NCBI GenBank assembly: GCA_020809705.1 | Contig: CP085832.1 | Span: forward strand, 62,001-126,000 | Length of the DNA: 64,000 nt | Direction of reading: 5' to 3' | Source: Calonectria ilicicola | Taxonomy: Eukaryota; Ascomycota; Sordariomycetes; Hypocreales; Nectriaceae | In this document: positions 22,661 to 34,101 of the stretch, piece after piece | How the letters are laid out: each line of letters opens with the position of its first letter | How positions within the stretch are numbered: the stretch's first letter is position 1 | The notes under the pieces: model-generated | The model's input: only the letters and a program-made list of their open reading frames with translations | Database searches by the model: none | What the model was told of the DNA's origin: nothing | Position numbers and translations under genes: made by a program

Positions 22661-24390
22661 ATGTTGAGACGCTCTGTTGAGGATATCCTGAATGAGCTTA
22701 AGCCTCTAACAAGCCAATTGGACCATCAAGATGTTATTACCCAATCACACCCAGACTACAGCCTTCATGTCACGACCTTCTCTACGAAGAAGGATCTCCG
22801 ACCCCCGGTAGTTTTCGTACCTTCGGATACTGAGGCCATGGCTCGAATCATCCGTTTCCTGTACAATTCAAATCTCGACTTTCACATTCGAGGCCAGGGT
22901 TTTGGATCACCATCAGCTCAGGATGTGATGATTAGTCTGCTCAGGTTTACCAGCTTCGAGTATGACGCGATAAGCAAATTGGCAACTATTGGAACAGGAG
23001 CCACTTGGATCAAGGTCACTAAGAATATGCAAGAGGCTGACCCGAAATACATGGGTAAGTCATACATTTTACAAGGACGGGACCCTGAGCACTGAGACAA
23101 TCACAGTGGCTGTTGCCAGAACCCCAAGCGTTGGCGTGGGTGGCTCCATTCTACATGGTGGATACTCCTGGATGACTAGTGAGTTTGGATGTATTTCCGA
23201 TCCTGTCAACCTTGTCGATGCAGAAGTTGTCAAGTACGACGGTACCGTTGTTATGGCTTCTACCGAACCGGACCTCCTTTGGTCCCTTCGGGGGAGCGGT
23301 GGAGGATTTGGAGGTACGTGCAATCTTGGCTACCTGTTAAACAACTGTAGCCTTACTTTCCGCTTTTGATCATTGACCTAATCTCCTCACTTTGCTCAGT
23401 CATGACCAAGGTTGTGCTCCGCGCTCACCCGTATTCGACTGCAATCTGGTCTGGTATGATACTCATACCTCGTAAGGACTTGCGAGTGTTGGCCCAACGC
23501 ATAGTCAGTTTCATTTCCGCAAAGCAACACCCAAAAGTGAATTGCTTAGTGTATCTTGTCCAAGAGTTCATGCTCCCCAAACTCTTGGATGAGAACCAGC
23601 TTCGGTCCGTTGACGGAGACATGGTTGGTCTCCATGTCTTTGACGGTCTAGGTGAAGTCCATGGCCGCGAGGCCTTCAAATGGGCCCTGGAGATGGCTGG
23701 GGCCGTGGACTTGACTACAGTGACCGATATGAAGGGCGTGGTAGACATGCAACGTTTGTGCCTCCTGTTTTCTTACGCCAAAGGTTATATTAATCCGCCT
23801 ATACAGATAATGTTGCTACCATGCGAAGTACGATGTCCAATTTCCGCGCTCTGCCTCTTGCTATGGCAGATTTGGATGTAGATACGATTGTCCGCGCTCT
23901 TGAGTGGCATGATCGGGTACGAGATGTCGACCTGCAGATCCACCAGCTAACAATGACTGTTTTGGAGCTCCTTGTATTTGTGAGTGTTATATAATGGGTA
24001 AAATTATACGGAAATTACACTCCTAACAATCTCTTGCCAGTCCCCACCTGCCGGTGGCGTCTCTGAAGTCGCGTGGCCTCGTCCATTGGACACGAAACAT
24101 TACCTCTTGATTATCACTGGTTGTCCGGCCAGTGGAACAGATGAGCAGGAGAAAAAGGCCCATGAGCTGATTCTGAGTGCACCAAAGGAGATCCTCAAGG
24201 ATCGCGATGCTGTAGTGATGCCTCCCGGCTTGGACGAACTGCAGGATCCAAAGAAGGTGAGACCCATCGCAATTGATCTGGCACTTTGTACTGATTATTA
24301 AAGTCATATGCCCTTCACTGGGATAAATTGGTGGAGCTAAGGGGGAAGTATGACCCCAAATTGAGATTCAAGGCAATCATCAATCCGTGA
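22661..24390 (+). CDS. FAD-linked oxidoreductase (BBE/6-hydroxynicotine oxidase-like)
   Basis: Exons 22661-23054, 23107-23313, 23400-23753, 23807-23979, 24041-24256 and 24304-24390 give 476 aa with an intact frame. The FAD_binding_4 (PCMH) fold is shown by VVFVPSDTEAMARIIRFL, the pyrophosphate loop HIRGQGFG (about residues 75-82), VGVGGSILHGGYSW (about 140-153) and DLLWSLRGSGGGFG. The C-terminus KYDPKLRFKAIINP is the usual family end. No signal peptide is visible, unlike the second BBE gene in the window. The flavin-linking His of classical BBE enzymes (RGGGH) is replaced by RGQGF, so FAD is probably bound non-covalently. Such enzymes catalyse two-electron oxidations in secondary metabolism or catabolism. 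Substrate unknown. Confidence 0.87.
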
Positions 24391-25185
24391 TTAGGTCAAA
24401 GACTGACTTAGGGGTATCAAGCGAAGGTATACATGATGGTTGGTGCAGAGAGTGTGTGTGTTCAAGTTTTCTCCCCTCTTTGACTTGTTTTGGTTTGTCG
24501 ATTTCCCCCCTCTCGAGGTACAAATATTTTGAGAGGTGCACTGATACTTACTCCTTGATAACCAATATATATTTGTGTTCCCCATTCTCAACTGTCGTTT
24601 CTGACAGCTCTTAGCTGAACGGATAACCGTTATAGCACTCACTAGCTTGAGCTTGTAAAATTGGTCTTTCGTATTGATTCAACTGAAAGGTAATTTATCA
24701 TTCGGAAACCCAAGTCTGGATTAGCCACAATTCGACGACCAAACGCAATCAGAATGTCCCAATTCTTGTGTCCCTGAATAGAAACAGCTCACAAAGCAGC
24801 GTTCGTTAGTTATAACAAGCTGCACCTGGCCATCCCGCCGACAAGTAACAGGTTCGAATCAATGTGCCTTAGGACTAACCCTAAGCTGCACGATGTTCCA
24901 GTTTTTACGACAATTTGTCACGTTTTGTCGAAATATATGAAGAATTATTTTGCGAGATGTTTCATCTGATCAGATTTATATCCTAGCTTGATCCTATCTT
25001 ATTATATGTAATAAGTTTAAACAATAAAGCCTTCATTAACCTTCCTGTAAGGTGTTTCAAACTTCAAGATACTTGCTGACTCTTCCTTCCTCATCCCAAC
25101 TATTTCCCAAGTAACTAGCCTATACATCAGCCAGGCCACTATTTTATTTATCTAAGAATGGAAGGAGAGCTTTATACACAGCTCA
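24391..25185. other. Gene-free AT-rich stretch
   Basis: No coding frame of interest. A B-box-like GGTTCGAATC at about 24850 is not part of a foldable tRNA that I can see. Confidence 0.4.
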
Positions 25186-25300
25186 GGTATATACCTTTTT
25201 CTACCACCCCGCTTTCCCCCCACCATTCCTTTCACCGCCTTCCTATTCGGGCGATTTCACTCTGGTCATACATCGTACACGGCTGACCCCTGTATACAAG
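25186..25300 (+). repeat. Diverged direct repeat, upstream copy
   Basis: AGGTAT-ACC, then CTACCACCCC, CTTTCCCCCC, TTCCTATT, GCGATTT and GGTCATACA occur in the same order and spacing as at 25492-25595, 306 bp downstream. Homopolymer C6 blocks are retained in both copies. Confidence 0.8.
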
Positions 25301-25491
25301 ACGAGTCCTAGTCACCTGACCTTTTACTTAGCCAGCTCTCAGGTAGGTCGGTTTAAGTCATAATAATTAATTTTCTTCTTACAATACTAGAATAAAAAAT
25401 GCAAACAACAGTTCAATTAAACAACTAACGGGATACAATCAGGGCGACAGGATACAAGCAGCGCAAATAGCTTTAATATAGTAGCAAGTTA

Positions 25492-25595
25492 AGGTATGTA
25501 CCTTATTCTACCACCCCACTTTCCCCCCGCTTTTCCTATCACCGTCTTCCTATTAAAGCGATTTTACTACGGTCATACACCAACTCTTGTATACA
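25492..25595 (+). repeat. Diverged direct repeat, downstream copy
   Basis: Partner of 25186-25300 in the same orientation. Differences are mostly substitutions plus small indels. Could be internal or terminal repeats of a decayed element; no coding capacity lies between them. Confidence 0.8.
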
Positions 25596-25741
25596 ATGAT
25601 TATACATTATATACAGCGAACCCCTATATATAAAAGCGCTTTATCGAAGGTAAGCGCGAGGTAGCGGACGGATATTACTTTCGAGATAGAGGAAGTCTAC
25701 TAGCTGGATTAGAAGAGCTGTAAAACCTGACGAGAGAGGCG

Positions 25742-25870
25742 TCACAGACCGTTGTAGACTCTTGATTGGCGTAGCGTCCTAAGGAGCGGGGCCATGATGG
25801 CGATAGCAGCTGGAGGTACTGCCACTAACACTCCGATAATAGCGATGATGGCCTCGTTTGAGAGCGACAT
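25742..25870 (-). CDS. Possible 42-aa single-pass membrane peptide
   Basis: A minus-strand frame from ATG at 25870 to TGA at 25742 encodes MSLSNEAIIAIIGVLVAVPP, then AAIAIMAPLLRTLRQSR and VYNGL. It has a short polar N-terminus, one strongly hydrophobic helix of about 20 residues with a Pro-Pro kink, and a basic tail, which is the layout of a tail-anchored or single-TM peptide. The flanks are repeat-rich non-coding DNA, and the surrounding 2 kb has no other frame. A GTCTGT at the end of the frame could act as a weak donor to a further exon. Similar N-termini occur, as far as I recall, on fungal accessory proteins. Expression is unproven. Confidence 0.35.
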   Translation of the reverse strand: MSLSNEAIIAIIGVLVAVPPAAIAIMAPLLRTLRQSRVYNGL

Positions 25871-26472
25871 TTAATATTTTGCAAGGAATTAAAAGATTTT
25901 ACACCATCATAAGCCTCTCATTATTATACAGCAAAAAAAAGGAAGAGCACTCTAGAAATATAATTTCATGACAGCGGTAGCTACATTATGTCAGTGACCT
26001 CTCAAAACCGATAAGGCGCAGGCCTTTGAAAGGAAATTATGCAGTGGCAAATTAATCTGGTATGCATCAGGACATCCCGAGAAGACGTATACCAAAAGTG
26101 GTTAATGGAATTTCGGTAGCGCCAAGTACAGCATCAGCATAGCCGCAGGGAAATTTTGAGAATCCAATCACAAAGGTGGCCGGCGTGGGAGGCGCATGAT
26201 CGGTGACAACTGCTTACTTGCTAACGTTAACATGCCACCAAAATGAAAGGAAATTTTAAAATTGGTAGGGTCACCAAGGACCCTACTAGAGGACACGTTC
26301 AATCGGTGCAAGGGTATTGCAAAAAGTGAGGCGACTGCCCTGAGTATGCTAACAAGCATAAATATGAAGCTGCCCCCGCTTTCTTCCACTCTTTAATCCA
26401 CATTCCCACGTCGAACAACGTATTACACCCATCCCGAATTTTCGATTCGCACCGAATTCTACTCCGCCCAGC
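25871..26472. other. Spacer / promoter of the Clr5-ankyrin gene
   Basis: No gene. The 73-83 codon minus-strand frames overlapping the Clr5 start have no domain. The region presumably holds the Clr5-ankyrin promoter. Confidence 0.35.
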
Positions 26473-29400
26473 ATGCCTCGACAGCCTAAAAACCCACCAG
26501 AGGTTTGGGATAGTCACAAGGAACAAATCCACAATTACTATGTTCTCCAAGATAAAACTTTGAAGGAAACGATGGATCTAATGAAGTCAAAGCATGGCTT
26601 TGATGCAACGCAAGTACCCCATGTTACTGAAGACAAGCAGGAGCTAACATGTCATAAATCTAGCACCAAAGAGTACACTCGTCGATTCGAGCAGTGGCAA
26701 TTCTCCAAGAACTTAAAGAAAGAGGATTGGAAGCTCATCCGTAAAAGAAAAGCTGAAGGAAAAGAAACCGAAATTTGCTTGAATGATCGGCCTATAACCG
26801 CTAAAAAACTGAATTATGGGCTAGCAAGGGATAACTCTGAACTAGACAATTCTTCTGTTTTACGTAAGTAACTCGATATCCAATTCCATAAGCCATGGCT
26901 AACAGCTGCAAAGTCAGTTCATCTGGCTCATGGGTCAGGGGTGTTACCATACGTACACCTTCTCCTCAACCAAGTACAGTTTCTCCTGAACCAAGTGCCC
27001 GGATTTCCGTGTCCAATATGCCATAGTTCCGCTTTCAGGCCACTTACAGCAAAGCTTGTACGCAAGTCTACGCTCCATCACTATTAATTAATTGCTAACT
27101 ATAGATAAATAGTGAAAGAATTAGTGCACGAATTTATCCCAAGCCTACGTTGGGATAAATCCACCAACCCATCACAATCTGCAGATTCCCCAGGTGAAAT
27201 TTCCATAAGGAGCGCAAGAACTCTCCTTGGTAGTATTCTGGGTCTCCGCGACAACGAAAATGCTCTTAAATCGCCCCAGCTGATACTGCAACGGCTCGAA
27301 AATCTTCTACCCCGCAAAGGGGGTGAACATAGTCAGCTTGCGTCGAATGAGCCATTCTTTCTCTTGATTCAATCTTTCATCTACCTGGCCTCAAATGACC
27401 GCATTAAGCCCAATGACCTTGACCGCTTTTTAACTTGGTTATTTGATAGTGGTATACTACCGCTTTTTAGAAGATTTCTTGACAAACAAAAGTATATAAG
27501 CAATCCAACTATGAAGACCTTTCTAAATCGTCTTCTATTAAGTGCAATAAGACTTGAGAAGAAAGAATTGGTTGCTTGCTTACTTAAATGCAACATTGAT
27601 CCTAACTTCAACAATCATCTATACCAAGAGAAGAAAAATATCGGCGTAAGCAGCATCAACGATGCCATTACTCCACTTCAATTGGCTACGATAATAGGCA
27701 ACTATGAAATATGTAGCCTCGTTCTGAAATACGGGGCTGATCCCAATTCCTTATCCGGCCAGATGCCATTTCACCCTCTTGAGTTGGCTATTTCACTCCA
27801 TCATCGAAATGTTCGTATCGCCAATTTGCTTCTCACTAAAGAGGCAAATGTGAGCCTTTCTTGTGAGAGAGAGATCGTGAAAGCGATATACAGCGAATAT
27901 CCCGGTGGACCTGATGAACGTCACCCTCGATCTTTGCTGACACAACATACCCAAAAGACTCTATTAATGAAGGCTATCGAGGTTGAAAACATAGCCATAG
28001 CCAAAATGCTTCTTGATAAAGGAGCTTCTATAGATGCCACGTCTCCGTTTTCAGGTATTACCGCACTTCAGATCGCGGTGATGAAGAATGACTTTGATAT
28101 GGTCGATATGTTATTGAATCGCGGTGCAAATACCATATCGTGTACAGAGTTGGAAGGTCCAGCAAAGAAATACTTTGCAAGTGAACTTGAAAGATTCATG
28201 GCTTTGCAACGCGCCACTAGATGGGAAAGTTCAGCAAAGAAGAGTCTTATAGATGAATTCGAAACTTACGTGGCACTACGCGAGCATTTACGAGGTTCAA
28301 TGCGAGATCTATACGAAGAATACTCAGGAGATCTCGAGATGGCATTTGTGCAGGATTTCTTCGAACAAACCGAGTGGCGAGTCTTTCTATCACCAATACA
28401 AATTGCCACAAAACAATCCAACTTCCCAATTGTTCAAAGGCTGCTCTTGGCCGGATCAATAGTCAATGATCAGTTAGATCATGACAGAATTTGGAACGGT
28501 GTCCAAACACCCAATGGTCTATCAGAAAGCTCACGCGTCTACCAACTCATGAAGCGTTTATTGAAATGGTTATTCCAAACAGTGCTTCATTTCTCAGTGG
28601 AAAATAAAAATCTGGTCTTGATAAGATTACTTCTTGATTATGGCATACAGGAGATTGTCAATAGTCGCAATGCATCGGGCTTCACACCACTAGAGCTAGC
28701 ATGCGAGGTGGACGATGGCGAGCAAGCAAAGTCTTTCGAAGATTCACAACTGGGATTTTCCCAAATTAGAATTGATCTAGTCCAATTGCTGATTAGTTTT
28801 GGGGCTAATGTGAACTCTCCCTCCGGATCCAGAACTGCAAAAATGGCACTTCGGGCTGCAGCGGAAAGAGAAGACCGGACGCTGGTCAAGGTGCTTCTTG
28901 ACGCTGGGGCTGATATAAATGCTCCGTCAGGTATGGAAAGAGGTATCAATGCCCTAGAAGCGGCAGCCAAGACTGGAAATCTAGACTTGACTAGATACCT
29001 GATCCAACATGGTGCTACATCATCAGCTAATGTTTTATGGATTGTTCTCTATGCTGCAGCCTTGAAAGGCAATGCACTAGTTACTCAGTAGCTATTGGCC
29101 GAAGGTGCTGTTAATATAAATCATATATATTCTCCCACGAATATGCCTGAAATTCGGGGATCTATCCTACAAGCAGGAATCCGAGGCCACAGTGTTGGCG
29201 TAGTCCAAGCACTGGTAAACTTCGATGCAAACATTAATCAAGTCCAAGGGGAAACGGCTCTCTGCACTGCTATCAGAGAGAAGAATCTTGAGATTCTAGA
29301 TCTTTTGATTCTCTCTGGAGCGAACTTAAATATTGGAGAAACCACGCCACTGGCAATCGCAGCAACGAGCGGGCTTGTTGATATAACTAAAAGACTTGTT

Positions 29401-30378
29401 CAACGTGGTGCTGACGTCAATCAGCTATCCCAAAATTCATGCAAAAATGCCAGGGATAAGGGCACTGTGTTATGTTTTCTTCTTCAAGAATATAGGCTTC
29501 AAGATCCTTTCGATGACCGATTTGATGCATTTGACTATATCGCTCATTTGCTGCTGTCCAGTGTCGTCAATCCCTCAGCGGAAGACTTGTGCGCTGCTTG
29601 TGAAACAATGCAGGAACTCATTAATCGTGGTGCAAAAGTCAACATGCCAAACAAAGATGGCTTTTACCCACTACACAAAGCAGTACTATCGGCACGAACA
29701 GATGTTGTGCAGACTTTAATAAGTCAGGGTGCCAATATCAATTCACCAACCCCCATAGAATCCGGTTGTTCAGGCGTGCTTGAGATGGCTTTCGAATCCC
29801 TGGACAGGGGGATGGTTGAAATTATCATGAATGCTGGTGCACACATGAATGACAAATTCTCTCTCCTTTCCAGGGCAATTGATGGAAGCTTTTTTGAACT
29901 ATCACGAAATTGGATTAATTAAGGCTTTGACGTTAATTGTCCGTCTGGTATCTCACCATACTTCTATACGCCCCTGCAGGCAGCCGCTAAATTTGGGTAT
30001 TTGGATCTAATCCAATTGCTCGTTAAAAAGGGTGCCGACATACACGGCATTAAAATCAAAAATAGCGCCACTCCCTTACACTTTGCAGTAGACGAAAGTC
30101 GCTTGGAAGTTGTCAAGTTTTTGATAGAGCAAGGGGCTAATAAAAATGTCCCGGTGCCTTCCATGGAATAACGGGAAAATTTAATGCGTAAAATGATACA
30201 GCAGTCGCCCCTAGACAATGCTGCAGCACATGGGCACCTTGAAATCACTCACCTACTATTGAATAGTGACCATGAAATCGATACTCTTGAGTCTAGATGT
30301 AAAGATGCAGCTACCATTGCTGCTGAACATGGACATCCTGAGTTGGCTCGCATTCTCCGCGACTTTAAACCTCACTAA
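26473..30378 (+). pseudogene. Clr5-domain ankyrin-repeat protein, broken by three nonsense codons
   Basis: Exon 1 (26473-26863) encodes a Clr5 domain: PPEVWDSHKEQIHNYYV, LKETMDLMKSKHGF and YTRRFEQWQFSKNLK. A GTAAGT donor at 26864 and the acceptor ending 27112 keep the frame into a long exon of ankyrin repeats (for example ITPLQLATIIGNYEICSLVL, GADPNS, TALQIAVMKNDFDMVDMLL, GVYPLHKAV-like FYPLHKAVLSARTDVVQTLI). Over 3.2 kb the frame never shifts, but TAG at 29089, TAA at 29920 and TAA at 30169 interrupt it, each where Gln would fit and after a single C-to-T change. The full protein would have about 1,220 residues. The N-terminal 785 residues could still be made. Clr5-ankyrin proteins belong to fungal NLR-like/incompatibility repertoires; function unknown. 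Confidence 0.82.
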
Positions 30379-30780
30379 GGTTAAACCAACGGTGGAGGCG
30401 CAATTTTCAGCTCTTAGTATAAATTGCATACTTTCAGTTAAATTTATTATTCTTTCATCCCTATTTGCTTTATCCACTAAGACTTACATATTGATATTGG
30501 CATGGTTGCGGTTGAGGTTGAGAAAGATGTGGAAAGATGAGTCGAATCGGACGGCTTGAGCTGGAGCAGGGAACGAATTTTAATTCTGGGCTCTATTAGA
30601 CCTTTCGATCAAGCTATCGGAGATGAAATTCCGAAGTTATTATGACATTTAGTAACTTTCTTATTTTGGGTTTGTATCTGCAAGCCTTATTTGGTGTATT
30701 GACCTTGCTGGATAACTAGACTTGTGTATAAATAAAAAGAGGAGATTGGCATGGTTACACGTTAGACGGCAAATTCCTGC
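30379..30780. other. Spacer between Clr5-ankyrin and GNAT relics
   Basis: AT-rich non-coding sequence; nothing recognised. Confidence 0.35.
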
Positions 30781-31401
30781 CAAGCAGACCTCACTAATAA
30801 TACTATCACTAATTCAGTCTATTATTAATTTGCCTTACCAACATGGCCAAGCCTCTCTATTCGACCATCTCTTCGATAAACCCTACCAATCCGTAGATTC
30901 ACTTCGCGAAGCGCTCGAGAAGAAGGCTGCAACCGAAAATCCATGGACATATGCCATCGTTTCGAATACCGGATCATCGCAACAAAAGGCTGTGGGCATG
31001 GCCTCGCTAATGCGCATGGATCGGCCTAAGCGTTGTGATCGAGGTTGGCAATATCCTCTACACTCGCGAGCTTCAACAGACCCCAGCTGCGACAGAGGCA
31101 ATGTATATACTGACATCGTATATATTTGAGAAACTAAGATTCACGATATAAGAGTGGAAGTGTAATGACTTGAACGAGCCATCGTGCCGTACTGCTCTAC
31201 GATTGGGGTCTTCATCCGGGGGCATATTCAGACAGGATATGATTGGGAAGGACTGAAATCGGGGCACGGCTTAGTACTCGATGCTAGATGAAGAATGGCC
31301 ATCAGTGAAGGAAGCTTTCGTGAGGTGGTTGAACCGGGACATCTTTGACGAGTTGGGTAGGCAAAAACAAATAGTGGTGGAATTTATGACTTCAAGTTGA
31401 T
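30781..31401 (+). pseudogene. Dead GNAT acetyltransferase, N-terminally truncated
   Basis: The open part (to about 31027) reads SLFDHLFDKPYQSVDSLREA, NPWTYAIV and VGMASLMRMD. After a one-base shift near 31030 it continues IEVGNILYT, TEAMYILTSYIFEKL, EWKCNDLNEPS, then IFRQDMIGKD and MLDEEWPSVKEAFVRWLNRD. This is the fungal RimJ/RimL-like GNAT family, whose usual N-terminal 60-70 residues are missing here. TAA near 31146, TGA near 31255 and TAG near 31272 break it further. The frame ends at TGA 31399. It is unrelated in sequence to the intact GNAT at 35587. Confidence 0.75.
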
Positions 31402-32761
31402 CGTTTCACCCTTTGTAGCCACTGGCTATATCATTTCTCATGAAAGGTAATTATAAATTATATATTAAATCTTCATATTATTAACAACTTGTCATAAATT
31501 AGAACAGTTTCATTTTATTAAAATATTTTCTTCCGTTATTTCTAATTTAGCTTGAGTGAAAGGACGAGGTTATTACATATACACTTGGGAACCTATTAAG
31601 TGAGAAATCTTGATCCTAAAATATTATTTTCCGCGTCGCCGCGGATTTGTTCGTATTTAATCTTTTGGTTGCCAGCGTCCTTTGTAAAAATTCTGGCTGT
31701 ATCCTAGATGTGGCCCGCGAGGTATCGATGACCCCTCTGGAACTTGCAAAGGCATTTCAGTCCCCTCTTTTGGATGGTACGGACTCTAATGCTAAGGGTG
31801 ACATGCTTGCAATCATGATAGCCAGAACACCACCAATAAACCCACTCTTCAACGAGTATATGGTAACAGGACGAGTTTGTGTCCCATTGATAACTTGCTG
31901 CGACGTATTGCTTGAAAGAAAGTGCAATAGCGGTGCGGAATGATAGCTCTCTCATAACCTCCAGAATGGAAGTTTACAATCACTACAATTGGTCACATTG
32001 CGGGGGGCAATGCGCCACATGTAGGCACAGCTCGTAAAAGCTGCAGAAGTATTGATTGATTGGATGCTGTGAACAATGTGGCTTTAGGAGCATCTTCAAA
32101 TCGTAGTCAAATACTATGAAGGCGCCCCAATATGCAAAAGAAAAGCCGTCTCACTGGGTACCTTAACTTGGCAGCAGTGGTACCACAGTAGTGCTTACTT
32201 CGGCCGCGATGTCAGCGCTAATTTCTCCCCCGCGTCAGAACAACAAGTAACCGGTGGGTTGAGCAACTATTGAGCCATGTTATCTATTTCTGACATGAAC
32301 ACCCGTCGTCGGATAGTCTAAGATAGGAGCATTGGTAAGTTTGAGATATCACTGCTAGGGCTAAATAATATTATTGGGATTGGCGGCCAATGGCGCTTGA
32401 CACTGGCTACTCTTAGATGTATTGGCATCGCAAAGAACATTCGACAAGCTCCTCTCACTAGTTAATCGTGGTCACAGTGAATCCGCGCGCTCGTGCACGG
32501 ACGTGGGTAGCATTCACCTCCTGGTGTTGTGGGGTTCAAAACGTGGGCACTGTTTATTGGTCCGGAGAGTAAACCCCCAGCTCACAATGGATACCAATCA
32601 TGGTCAAACCTCTAAATTTGTCTCAGGAGCCTGAAACGCGATAAGTAGGCTACCCCCGTGGTTTGGCTAATCGTGGCGAATGAGACTATATTATCATGCC
32701 ATCACTCGCTCTGTAATTTTCTTGAAATTTCTGTTACATATGGCTAGATTGAACTGTGAAA
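31402..32761. other. Spacer with one possible gene shard
   Basis: Mostly AT-rich non-coding DNA. At 31647-31943 a 98-codon plus-strand frame includes MTPLELAKAFQSPLLDG and SNAKGDM, which faintly recalls a conserved segment of large uncharacterised fungal membrane proteins. I cannot support a gene. The last 150 bp are the kinase-like gene's promoter. Confidence 0.3.
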
Positions 32762-34101
32762 ATGTCACAAGCTACATCTCCTCGGTTGAAGGATCGGACT
32801 GCAAACCAGGCCCAGGTGGGTTCTCATGAGGACAACATATGTGTCAATAGTGGGGATGGAAATGGTCATCATGGATATGAGGATGATCAACCGAACCTCG
32901 CCAAATCCATAGAACAAGAACTTGTTCACCTACAAGATCGAGTTGAAAGGATTCCTGTTTCTGTCACCGGGCGGCTTACACAAGGCCATCAAAAGGCCCT
33001 GTTTCGCGACCTAGATGCATGGAACGCTGTTTCTCATTCTGACGACCAGGACCAATCCACGTTCAGGTACCTTTCCAAAGTCAACCGCAACATCGACGAG
33101 ATTCTCAATTTTCAACCAGAACATTCATCAGAACAGAGGAAGCAGTTGTCAAACTGCGAGGAGGCTCTCGAAATAAGCATCCAGATGTTTTTGGAACATG
33201 CTGAAGCCCTGGGCCTGTGGGAAACAAGCATAAAATGGACCAAGGGTGCATTGATTTCCAGAGGCATCGCTTGCCGTTTTTATCTTGGTTTGAATACAAC
33301 TACCGGGGAGTTGATGGCTATCAAGGTGGTGGATACGAGCAACAGTCCAGCTATAAAAAACGCTGCCAAGGCAACGAAATTCAGAGCCCGAGTAAATCGC
33401 GAAATTGAGATAATGCGGCGTCTCAGACACGTCAATATTTTGCAGTACCTCGGTTGCGAAAAGACCGCCACAACTATTGAAATATTCACGGAATACATTC
33501 CTGGAGGAACTCTTGCGGCGCTACTGCGCAAGTATGGGAAATTAAGATCACCACTCCTGTCATTATTCACTAAGCAAATACTGTCTGCGGTTTTGTATCT
33601 ACATCAAAATGACATTCTACATGGGAATTTGCGGGCTGATAATATCCTGATTGATTCCAAAGGTACATGCAAAATTGGTGGCTTTGGCTTTGCTCGACGA
33701 AAGGATGACACAGACAACGGCGACATGCCGAATGACATTCGCGACTCGGTTTTTTGGATAGCGCCCGAGGTCATACAACGAAATGAATACAGCGCCAAAT
33801 CAGATATTTGGAGTGTAGGATGCATCACATTGGAAATGATCACTGGAAAACGACCATGGGCAAAAGATACAGCAGTGTCGGTTTTTTTTAAACTCGGTAC
33901 CAGAGAAGCACCTGTTCCCCCTGAGGTTGAAGAAATTACCGAGCCGCTTGAGGTTTCTTTTTTGGTCGATTGCTTTCAAAGGTGATGCTCGCATACAGAA
34001 TAACCTGACAGCTGACTAACAGTCAGAATAGGAATCCCTCTGACCGGCCTACAGCAGATATATTGCTTTCAGAAAAACTTATCTTTGAAGATGCAAACTG
34101 A
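32762..34101 (+). CDS. BCK1/STE11-like MAPKKK-type pseudokinase
   Basis: Exon 1 (32762-33981) and exon 2 (34023-34101) give 432 aa. ATG 32762 follows a gap with no upstream exon signal. Residues 1-155 are polar, with a possible coiled segment. A kinase domain follows from about 156 and is closest in pattern to fungal MAPKKKs (KWTKGALISRG, EYIPGGTLAALLRKYG, SVFWIAPEVIQ, KSDIWSVGC, RNPSDRPTADILL). The VAIK Lys is kept (AIK, K188), as are APE (334-336) and the F-helix Asp. But the HRD loop is HGN (287-289), the DFG motif is GFG (307-309), and the glycine loop has lost its second and third Gly. The frame is intact, so this looks like a maintained pseudokinase and not simple decay. It lies among NLR-like genes. 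Confidence 0.83.

Noticed and set aside
24785..24870. Possible tRNA or tRNA-derived SINE suggested by GGTTCGAATC
   Set aside because: Only a B-box-like string is present; no A box, acceptor stem or anticodon arm could be drawn around it.
31647..31943. 98-codon frame with MTPLELAKAFQSPLL
   Set aside because: Faint resemblance to uncharacterised fungal membrane proteins only; no start context, no flanking homologous frame. Mentioned as a possible shard, not called as a gene.
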